Shown piece by piece: positions 55,732 through 64,000 of a stretch of DNA of 64,000 nucleotides. Origin of the DNA: Euptelea pleiosperma (lineage: Eukaryota; Streptophyta; Magnoliopsida; Ranunculales; Eupteleaceae). A program made the position numbers and the translations under genes. The stretch is taken from contig CM068552.1 in assembly GCA_035048495.1 (NCBI GenBank), positions 13,884,501 through 13,948,500 on the forward strand. The letters are read 5' to 3'. A model generated the notes under the pieces. That model was given only the letters and a program-made list of their open reading frames with translations. It was not told where the DNA came from and did no database searches. Every line of letters begins with the position of its first letter. The first letter of the stretch is position 1.

Positions 55732-56066
55732 TGATGATGGACAGCAGTATGAGCCCCGTGGCACACTCTTAGAGACCACTGACTGTATGGATGCTTGGCC
55801 TAACCCTAGGTGGACCTACAGACCAAAAATTAGCCCGATTAGTAATTTCTAAGCATTGGATTAGAGTTTTCCTGGGTTTTTTTTTTCCGTTGAATTTGAG
55901 CATTATTTGGGGTACAAAGATCCAGGGGTTTGATATCACTAATCAGGCTGATATTTGGTATATAAGTCCACCTATCGATGGGTCCATCATCCATGCCGTC
56001 AGTGGCCTCTAAGAGTGTGCCACAGCTCATATTGTGGTCTCTTATCATCATTGATGAGGGACATCA
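55732..56066. repeat. Palindromic element, A type, full length
   Basis: Outer edges TTGATGATGGACAGCAGTAT and TCATCATTGATGAGGGACA pair. The inner arms run from CCCCGTGGCACACTCTTAGA, ACTGTATGGATG and GGTGGACCTACAGACCAAAA to TATTTGGTATATAAGTCC and GAGTGTGCCACAGCTCATAT. The best reference copy for the A type, about 335 bp. Confidence 0.8.
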
Positions 56067-56097
56067 GCGTGCTGAACAACCTGTGAAGGTGAGTGAG

Positions 56098-56147
56098 GTG
56101 TGAGTGGCACGCCCAAACCCAGGTTTTGGCTTTAAAGTAATAATAGA
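56098..56147 (-). mobile_element. Helitron-like 5' terminus, minus orientation
   Basis: Reading down from 56147: TCTATTATTACTTTAAAGCC, then AAAACCTGGGTTTGGG. Same end as at 52943 in the opposite direction. Element body would extend left; 3' end not proven. Confidence 0.5.
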
Positions 56148-56599
56148 TATTGATGTGACCACGCCTAATCTATCTTGAGTTTGAGTTAAAAGAAGGCAAT
56201 GAGTGTGACAAGTTAAGAGGAATGCTATCAAGCAACCCCCTTAATAGAGTTGCACAGATGCAACCCAGCAGAAAACCGCCTAAAAACCACACCTTTTAAT
56301 TAAAAAAATATTTTTTTTTCTTGTCTTTTGTAGGGATGCTTCTGTGGAACTCCATTAAGGGTTTGCTTGCTAGGATTCCTTGTGTTTATAAATATTAAAA
56401 GGGGAAAGTTTATCTTTACTTTGACAAGGGGGGCTTGCTTTTGATTATTCTTGAAGCTAATGAGAGTTCAAAATGTAGATTCAAAACAAAAAATAAATTT
56501 TGATGTGTTAATGAGTTGTTTTGTTAATTAACTAAAAAGTTGATCAAGTAGACCTTTTATAATTGGAAGTTAGACTATTACCATTTTTTTATTAGGCTA

Positions 56600-56755
56600 C
56601 TCCGAGGATCCCTCTTGGTGTTCACGTGCTCTGCCGTGGATTTCACAAATCCAACGGTGATTGTCAGCGCCCCCAACTGCTGGATTCTTGAAATCCACGG
56701 CCGAGCACACAAACACCAAGAGGGGTCAGAAAGATGGGGTCCCCTGAGCCCCGAC
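56600..56755. repeat. E-type hairpin
   Basis: CTCTTGGTGTTCACGTGCTC, GCCGTGGATTTCACAAATCC and AACGGTGATTGTCAGCG on the left. CTGCTGGATTCTTGAAATCC, ACGGCCGAGCAC and AAACACCAAGAG on the right. Arms of about 65 bp. Confidence 0.78.
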
Positions 56756-56933
56756 CCTTTTTGTTAACCTCAACACACACATGTTCTTTATGCAAAAATT
56801 GATCAAGTGCTTTCTCCCGGCTTTATTTCTACTCTTGCTTATAATAAAGTTTATACTTATCAAAAAAAAAAATTTCTAGATTTTTCAATTAATTAATTTG
56901 TTCTTAGATCCGGTTTTCCTTTTTTTTTAAAGA

Positions 56934-57115
56934 AAAATGCTATCCCATGGATAACTGGACAAAAATACATGCGGTTTGAGGCCATTGACCATTGGATTCA
57001 AGAGATCCCCAGTTCACGAGATAACAACTGCGTGGATCTCTTGAATCAAACTGTCAAACCGCATATTTTTGTCTGGTTAACCGTGGGATCCCACGACTCT
57101 TTTTAAAAACAACTG
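56934..57115. repeat. K-type hairpin
   Basis: ATCCCATGGATAACTGGACA, AAAATACATGCGGTTTGA on the left pair with TCAAACCGCATATTTTTGTC and TGGTTAACCGTGGGATCC. Inner arms ATTCAAGAGATCC / GGATCTCTTGAAT also pair. Confidence 0.75.
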
Positions 57116-57334
57116 CCATGCCAATTTGAATGGAATCGTGATATCATACATAAATTTATTAAAATTAAAAGAACTAGCTCACACATTTTAACTGTTGTAG
57201 GTCCAACTGTTTTCTGGTTTAAATGGCTACTTTTAATGATTGAGAGCAGGTAAATTCCAATTTTCCACATCGGTCCACCCGTTCAACTAACAGTCCAATT
57301 CAAGTTTCGGGACACTTAAGTGAAGAGAATTTTT

Positions 57335-57465
57335 TTGAAGTGGCGATCATGCGCTCAACGATCGCGCTACACATATACCTGGAGTTTAGGATTTGGTTTT
57401 AAAAAAAACTTTTTACACCAGGTATATGTAGCGCGCCATCACTGGCGCATAATCGCGCTTCAAAA
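57335..57465. repeat. J-type hairpin
   Basis: GAAGTGGCGATCATGCGC and GCGCTACACATATACCTGG on the left. CCAGGTATATGTAGCGCG and CACTGGCGCATAATCGCGC on the right. A fragment with GCGCATGATCGCTGCTTCAA is at about 1280. Confidence 0.75.
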
Positions 57466-57544
57466 ATTTTCCCCACTTAATGGGCCAAACCATGGTGTTT
57501 TTGGATATTAACAGGTTAAAAAAAAATTACCTCATGCACTGCGT

Positions 57545-57705
57545 GACTTAAAGGGTGTCGCACAAATCAACGGCCATCGTTAATACTTGAGCATATAGAC
57601 CCCACATGATTAACAGGAAAATATTTTGAAAAAGTGTCGCAGCCCCACTCCTCACGAAACCGATGATGGGCCGTTGATTTTGCTTGACACCGTTTGCGTC
57701 AAGCA
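57545..57705. repeat. L-type hairpin (diverged)
   Basis: GGGTGTCGCACAAATCAACG and GGCC on the left pair with GGGCCGTTGATTTTGCTTGA and CACC on the right. Middle arms are weaker. Confidence 0.5.
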
Positions 57706-57845
57706 TTGTGTGGGGTAAGCAAGTGGTCGGACTGGATGCGTCAAGCAATTGAGTAACCCATCTCTGTGTGCACTTATATATAAATATGTACACTTTTTTT
57801 TTTAAGGTTCAGGCTTCGTGGGGGAAGGGACCCCCATTTTTAACA

Positions 57846-58133
57846 CTCATTTTGGCGGACCCACATAGAAGATGAATCAATGGCTGATTTTTTGGTGGGG
57901 GTGATATAGATCACCCCAACAAAAAATCAGCCCATTCTGAAATTTCTAATCCAATCGAATGTGGTTTTCAAGTTACATAGTAAAAAACGACGGTCCTATA
58001 ATTCTTCAGCTTCTAAACCAGTCTACGAATATCAGAATGATTTGAATTTTTTGAGGATGATCTCCTCCCCATAGAGATCATCCTCACCAAAAATCATCCA
58101 TTGATTCATCTTCTATGTGGTCCGCCAAAATGG
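57846..58133. repeat. Palindromic element, F type (copy 3)
   Basis: GGACCCACATAGAAGATGAA and GGCTGATTTTTTGGTGG on the left. ACCAAAAATCATCC, ATTCATCTTCTATGTGG and TCCGCCAAAA on the right. Centre nearly identical to the copy at 5032-5299 (TGTGGTTTTCAAGTTACA, TTCTTCAGCTTCTAAACCAG). Confidence 0.78.
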
Positions 58134-58898
58134 GTGTCAAAAAATAGGGGTAAAAAATGGGGTCCCCCAAGCCCGACCCTTTTTTTAAAATATAAATATT
58201 AAAAAATAGACCAAAATAACCAAACCCTTTTATGAAATGACTAAAATACCCACTTTTAAACACAAGGGCAGTGTTGTCCATAGTTCGAAGTCTCGGCCTA
58301 TCCCGTTCTAGATTGGGCGATCTGGATCGAGATCAGTGGCCACCGAGATGATCTGAAATGGGGTTGTCTCGCCCGAGATGCACTGTTCTTCTTCAACCCT
58401 CACGTCACTGTGCGAGACTATCCGAGAGACAAGCGATCGACCCTCCGTCCGATCCGGATCGGCCCATCGAGATTTTCAACCATGGTGCTGTCCCATTAAG
58501 GATCGCAAAAAAAAGATATACAAAAAAAAAAAAAAAAATATTACCTAATATACCCCTGAAAATTTAAATTTAATTCATGAAAATATAGATTTATGTAACG
58601 TCTACCCAAAGAATCACAAAAACCTCACTCCTTCCCCTCAAATTAATTTCCTCTCCAAAGTCCAAACACCACCACGACATTTATGCTCCCAAATTTCGCC
58701 CAACTAACGCCTCATTTGCTCCTTTTCCGGCGTCTTTCTTCCCCCTCTCTCACTCCCATTTTCTTACTCTACTCTCTCTCCTCCGCTTCATAAAGCAGCA
58801 AAAACTATACACGGAAGAGCTGAAAAGGGTTCAGATTTCGGAGCAGTGTACCATTTTTCTTCTTCTACACTGTAAACGAGGAGGAGGAGGAGGAGGAG

Positions 58899-58904
58899 AT
58901 GTGA
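58899..58904 (+). promoter_or_regulatory. Start-stop uORF (ATG TGA) before the QWRF gene
   Basis: An ATG followed at once by TGA lies 29 bases upstream of the main ATG, just after a GAGGAGG purine tract. If transcribed it is a minimal upstream ORF, a type that can stall ribosomes in plants (known for AUGUAA in boron-regulated NIP5;1). Function here is not shown and chance occurrence is plausible. Confidence 0.45.
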
Positions 58905-58927
58905 GGAGAGAGATCCCAATCTCTCTG

Positions 58928-60343
58928 ATGATGGTGGCTGCCATTTCTGCAACAGCTTCCAACCCCAAAACCTCCTCACAAGATCAGAACCTAACAAGGC
59001 CTCCTCTCTTACCTTCCGAGAGAGACAATGGGGTTGCTTCTAGAAGACCCAAATCCAGAGAAATCACTTCTAGGTATTTGTCATCTTCAACTTCTATTTC
59101 CTCTTCCTCTTCTTCTTCGTCTTCTAGAAGATGCCCATCTCCTCTCACTTCCACGCCCTTGCCGGTTCTCAAACGTTCGCAATCCGTGGAGCGGAGACGG
59201 CCTGTAACTCCTCGACCTACTACTCCGCTCCCTGATTCGAGACAAAGCAATGCTGCTCATACTTCTGCGGCTTCTAAGCTTTTATTCACTTCTACGAGGA
59301 GTTTATCGGTTTCGTTTCAAGGGGAATCGTTCTCGCTTCCGATTAGTAAGACTAAGGCGACTCCGCCTCCCAATTTGAGTAATGTGAGGAAGCCTACGCC
59401 GGAGCGAAGGAGGACTACTACGCCGTTGAGAGGAGGGAAGGTTGATGGGGTTGGGGGAGGAGATCAGACGGAGAATTCGAAGCCAATTGATCAGCATCGA
59501 TGGCCGGGTAGAACTCGGCAAGTGAATCCTTTGACGAGAAGTATGGATTGTACTGGTGAGAAGAAGAAGCTCATCGGATCTGCGACGGTGGTTCGAGCAT
59601 TGAAGCAATCGATGATTGATGAGGGTAGGAGGGCGTCGTTTGATGGTAGATTACACTTGAATTCTAGCATTGCTGAATTGGTAAAACCGATTCAGGTCAC
59701 GCTTGATGCTGGTGCGGTTAATGGATCTGCTGTTCCTTCCGATCTGACTGCATCTGATACAGACAGTGTTTCTTCTGGTAGTAATTCGGGTGCACAGGAA
59801 TTCATCGGGATTTCTCGACCGCGGGGTGTGCCTCGTGGCATCAGTGTTCCTGCGAGGTTTTGGCAAGAGACAAACAGCAGGATGCGTCGCTTGCAAGAGC
59901 CGGGTTCGCCATTGTCAACAACTGCTGGACCGAGGACAATGGCCCCACCGAAGCTTGTTCCGCCCAAGAAGTCGTTATTGGATACCCCTGTATCATCCCC
60001 ACGACCTGTCCCAACGAGCAGAGTACTGTCATCACCTAACCGGGGGGCCAGTAGGCCTGCATCCCCAAGTAAGCTTATGGTGTCATCCACTTCATCTCCA
60101 TCTAGGGGAATGTCCAGTCCATCACGGATGAGGAATGCAATGGCAGGGCCCATGAGTAGTCAATTGAGTAACACACCTTCTATTCTCAGTTTTGCTGCTG
60201 CTGACATTCGGCGAGGTAAGATGGGAGAGAACCGGATTGTGGATGCACACCTCTTGAGGCTTTTCTATAACCGACACTTGCAATGGCGGTTTGTAAATGC
60301 AAGAGCAGATGCTGCCTTGTTGGTGCAGAGACTCACCGCCGAG
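58928..60343 (+). CDS. QWRF2: QWRF-motif protein (QWRF2/SCO3-like), exon 1 only
   Basis: Microtubule-associated protein of the plant QWRF (DUF566) family, which includes QWRF1/SCO3, QWRF2 and EDE1/AUGMIN8-type proteins. The first exon encodes 472 residues from ATG 58928 (a second ATG is at 58931) to the donor GAG|GTATGA at 60343. The N-terminus MMVAAISATASNPK resembles the MVAA start of QWRF1/2. Then come a Ser-rich tract (about 53-70), the conserved LKRSQSVERRRP, long basic, Ser/Pro-rich disordered sequence, and finally FYNRHLQWRFVNARADAAL with QWRF at 452-455. Relatives continue for 100-200 further residues of predicted helix after a first intron at this point. That part is not found before the window end, so the intron is at least 3.6 kb and the gene is cut by the window edge. 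No break seen in the exon. Confidence 0.88.
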
Positions 60344-61789
60344 GTATGATTCTGTGTATTCAGATTTCATTGGTTTCAAGTTATCGAATTCTGGTATCTC
60401 TTCTGCTAGCTAATTCATGTGCTTTCGAGACATGGGTATTGTTTAGTTTGAAGTGCTGCATTGTGTTTTTTGATATGCAAGTGCTTCCTCCGTCAATTTT
60501 ATTTATTCTAGTCTTCCCAAATGTTCATCTAAATATGGTTTGCTTGCATAAAATCTACCCCAGGAACTTCCGATATGCTTCCTAGACTTGAGGGATTCGT
60601 ATTGGAAGCAATCTTCACTGTGCTACACTGTGTCTATTGAGTAGTGGAAAGGAAATCAATCATCCAGGTAGAGCACGTAAACTGCCATCTCACTGCACTT
60701 AGCACGGGACCTTTGGAAATTCCAGTTGATTCCTGCTCTATCAAGAAACAAAACAGCAGCATATGAAGTGGCAGAGGCTTGTGATACAGGTGATCACTAG
60801 GATAGCCCGTTTACTTTAGAGGGGTGGAACCTTCCAAGAGTATTTGCCTCTAGTATGTGTCGACTATCTGCTTAAGTTGGGCAACTTAACTAATTGATGT
60901 GTAGAGTAGCTTGCCAGAAAATTATCTTTAGGCTGTAAGCGAACTCCTTGTGCTGTGCAAACTTGGGAATTATTAGTTTATTGTTTGTGAGATGTGACTG
61001 TGAGATAAAATAATATCATGACTCATGAGCATACCATCTCTCAAGAAGATGCTCTAAGGAGAGGTGAAGCTAAAATGAATTCTCAAAGATGGCTCAATTG
61101 AAAGAGATCAGTTGGCAGCAAAAATCCGGGGTAAGGTGGTTGAGACTTGAGAGAAGGTGGTAAAAACACCAATGCTAGAAGATGAAGTAACAATATTTTG
61201 AGGCTTTCGGTGAATGGTAATCTCATCGAGGAGTAAGCTATCAGGTGGGAATTAGTGAATCTTTACTCCACCTTATATGATGAGCCTTTTCTTTTAGACC
61301 TCTCGACGATATGGAATTTGATAGTGTTGGTTTGGCCCATAAAAATTTCTTGGAAAGACCTTTCTTGAGGATGAGGTTCTCAAAGCTCTTGGGGAATTGA
61401 GTGGTGATTGGGCTCTAGTTCCCGATGGTTTCTGTCTTGGTTTCTTTAAAAGGTGTTGAGGTTTAATCAAAGATGATCTCACGAAGGTGATGGAGGAATA
61501 TTATAAAGAGGAATACTTAGATCGAATTTTGAACTGCACTTTTGTTACTCTTATTCCTAAAAACGATGGTGCGGAATCCCTCAAAGATTACAGACCGATC
61601 AATTTGGTGGTAGTCTGTACAAGATTATTTCCAAGGTTCTGGCTTCTAGGTTGAAAGAAGTGTTGAATAGTGTAATTTTCCTAATTCAAGGAGTTGTTGC
61701 GAAAGGTAGACAAATTCTAGACAGAGTCCTCGTTGTCAATGAGTGCATTGATTTGAGGATCAAATTGGAAGAACCTAGTATTCTATACC

Positions 61790-63425
61790 TGTCACGCGAT
61801 TCACGCCCCGATCCAAGGGTCCAGAACCCGACCCATGACCTGAACCGTTATCCATGGGTTAATCGACTTGTGATCCGTGGGCTAACTCGAAACCCAATGT
61901 CAAGGCATGAGGATAAAATCGAATAATAAAGTCACATATGTAAAAGTACTAAATTCCCAAATTTCTTCAACAGTGCATCAAATATGTCCTATTATATGGT
62001 CAAAGGCTCACATTGGTCAATTAGGTCAATTTATGATCAATAGGGTGCACAACTCCATTAGAAACCCCTTAACTAAAGGAAAATCAGAATTTTTAGAAAA
62101 TTGAACCTGACCTAGTCAACTTATAAAGGTCGTAACTTGTTCGGTTTAAATCGGAATTTGGCGATTTCAAAAGGTAAAGAAATTAGATCCACAGTAGATT
62201 GCAGGAAAATAATTACCTAAAATCTCAACCTACATTTTAAGCAAGATTCTGGAAAAACAGAAATAGAAACTGTGAAAAACACAGTAATTTTTTTTTAGAA
62301 AATTCATTTTAAATACACAGAACCAAGTGTGGTTTGAAAGGTTTGAATTGCCTCCTATTTAACAAATTTTTATATTAAATTGATTAAAATGAACTAGTTA
62401 AGAAAACAGAAGATTAACAGAGGGATTTTCTGTTGTTTCTGGGTACTGATAACAGAAACCTATTTGGACAGTCGGTTAAGAAAATTCAAGAACTATTCGA
62501 ATTTACATCGGAACGAGACAAGGTTAATTTTGTTGGAAAATAAGCAAAGATGCAAAAGTTTTATGTTTGCAAATCTATCAATTCTGTCGTTTAAGGGTCG
62601 CAATAAAAACCCCAAGTTTGAGAATACTGTCACATAGTTCACAGAACCTTGCAACAGTACCCTGAGACCAGGTTTGGGCAGTAGGGTTGGAAATCTCCCA
62701 AAGTACTGAAATTATTATGGAAAATAAGGCTCCGAGTTAACTAAAAAATGACACTAGAATTAAGTTGTTTCGACTTTTTGAGTCGAAAGATATGACAGTT
62801 CTAGTGAAACTAGTCAGAAAATCCAGAAACATTGCACACGCCACAAGATATACGAATTTCATCAAATCTAAATAAATTAAACCATTACCATTCCATAAAA
62901 GGAATACTAAAATCCATAAACAAGTAAACCATCCTAACGTGGTTCTTAATGAAATAAAATTGTACGATAACAAATTCAAAACATAAAGGTTTCTAAAAGA
63001 GCCAGCGATCTCCACATCTAGATCTGTGTTCTGGCTTATTCCATATCTGAAAAACAGGGTAAATTTATGAGCCGAAAGCCCGTAGGATTTACATTGCCAT
63101 CTTCTTATGAGGAAGGTAATGTTATTAATGAAACATGCATAATATATAAAAAATTTCATATATTTAAAACATGCAAAACACGTCGAAATATTTCTGTAAA
63201 TAAATCCATAAGCATGCATAACACCTTGGGGCTTCTGTAAATAAATCCATAAGCATACATAACACCTTGGGGCTCATTTTTGCAATAGCTAGTCAAACTC
63301 TCAATAACCACAGGGATCCAAACTTCTCTAAGTTAGCGAATTTTTACATAAATTTTCTAAATCCAATTGAACTTCCCCGAATTAATTCCGAATTTTACTT
63401 AACTGAAGTTTAAGGCAAAGTCAAA
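61790..63425. mobile_element. Putative LTR-derived insertion within the LINE
   Basis: Begins TGTCACGCGATTCACGCCCC, a style of start seen in plant LTRs, exactly where LINE coding sequence stops. LINE sequence resumes at about 63430. No closing ...CA end or 5-bp duplication was found, so it could also be a larger rearranged insert. The 160-codon minus-strand frame at 62737-63219 has no recognisable domain. Confidence 0.4.
63192..63273. repeat. Tandem duplication of 41 bp
   Basis: Two adjacent copies starting TTCTGTAAATAAATCCATAA and ending ACACCTTGGGGC, differing at one base, inside the insert that interrupts the LINE. Confidence 0.85.
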
Positions 63426-64000
63426 GTTAGAACCTTGTCTTCGAAGAAAAGGTGGTGAAGCTTCACGCTATTGTTTTGAAGGTTAAAGCTGCTTTGTTCT
63501 TTTGGTCTTCTACTCTTAAGGTACTCAGAGGACTAAGATTCGAAGACTTCGTATTTAGATGGAGTTATATACTTTTTTACCCGACTATCTTAGCTGGTTT
63601 TTTGTGGGTGAGACTCTCTCTAACCTTTGTCCTTGGATAATGGGATTCTTGCCTTGCTTTGATATACAAAATCTCAATTACTTATCAATAAAAAAAATGA
63701 GCATACTATCTCTGAAGCAAGTAATAGGCTTTGGGCAGTAAGCAATTTCAGGATTCTCCACTCTTGTGAGGCTTTGGGTGAAAAATACTAGGAAGCATTA
63801 TCTCCATTGATAAGGATGTGATTCCCCCATACAAAAATGGCATAGATTGGTGTTATTGAATTCTTAAAAAAGGCATAAAGGTCTATGTTTGAGAATTATG
63901 AAGACAACATGTTAGAGAATGAAATGTTGGCGCACGGTTTGAAAACTTGAAACAATTGGAAACTCAGCCAACCCATTTTTGAGTTCAACTAAACCATTTT

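Larger units (their letters stand above)
61042..63696 (+). mobile_element. 5'-truncated L1-type LINE with 17-bp TSD (interrupted)
   Basis: Flanking 17-mers ATGAGCATACCATCTCT (61025-61041) and ATGAGCATACTATCTCT (63697-63713) differ at one base and form the target duplication. Just inside the left copy the sequence already encodes LINE ORF2 (a frame with QKSGVRWLRLE near 61120). It continues with EDEVLKALGELSGD (about 61365) and the reverse transcriptase motif LIPKNDGAESLKDYRP (about 61552), broken by a frameshift near 61608, then GRQILDRVLVVNECIDLRI to 61760. The 3' end has EKVVKLHAIVLKVKAALFFW (63450-63505) and ends ATTACTTATCAATAAAAAAA. The catalytic core of the RT and most of the C-terminal half are missing; the middle is occupied by unrelated DNA. 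Inside the first intron of the QWRF gene, same strand. Confidence 0.85.

Noticed and set aside
62737..63219. 160-codon minus-strand frame
   Set aside because: AT-rich hydrophobic product with no domain, inside a transposon insertion; likely chance.

Overview
This window is nuclear DNA from a flowering plant. Six split or single-exon genes with plant-specific families or plant gene structures (class III peroxidase, RPS29 with telo-box promoter motifs, QWRF protein, SAGA ADA1/HFI1 subunit, two small conserved plant proteins) are scattered through a repeat-dominated landscape. There are no operons, CRISPR arrays or bacterial signals. Very long intergenic spaces, kilobase introns and dense foldback repeats fit a large-genome woody angiosperm. 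A magnoliid is possible, but that is a guess from repeat style and gene features, not something the sequence proves.

Layout. 1-10.8 kb: repeats only (palindromic elements, a Helitron-like end, SINE-like DNA, an RNase H remnant, hAT MITEs with clear 8-bp target duplications). 10.9-14.1 kb (+): intact four-exon secretory peroxidase, with nested MITEs in its third intron. 15.2-17.3 kb: LINE and Copia remnants. 18-20.5 kb: MITEs. 20.9-21.8 kb (+): a two-exon gene for a 90-residue protein, easily missed because both exons are short. 25.2-26.3 kb (-): ADA1/HFI1-like SAGA subunit, intact except for one missing base that shifts the frame. 27-35.8 kb: palindromic repeats, two of them carrying long CT/GA microsatellites at their centres. 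36.0-38.3 kb (+): RPS29 with a 2-kb first intron. 40.2 kb: second RNase H remnant. 41.5-46.0 kb (+): three-exon gene for a small secreted protein, with a 4-kb intron full of repeats. 46.5-58 kb: repeats and LTR fragments, ending in five unrelated hairpin elements packed into 1.5 kb. 58.9 kb (+) to the window end: first exon of a QWRF2-like microtubule-associated protein; its intron holds a 5'-truncated LINE (17-bp target duplications) that was itself interrupted later.

The genes do not form a pathway. They are ordinary cell functions (cell-wall redox enzyme, ribosome, transcription coactivator, microtubule protein, secreted peptide). The most distinctive feature is the repeat population: more than twenty copies of related palindromic elements about 250-400 bp long, each reading as one long hairpin. 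They lie between genes and inside the introns of the peroxidase and the small-protein gene, and they serve as landing sites for a second MITE family. Coordinates of repeat edges are by eye and may be off by about 10-20 bases unless a target duplication is stated.
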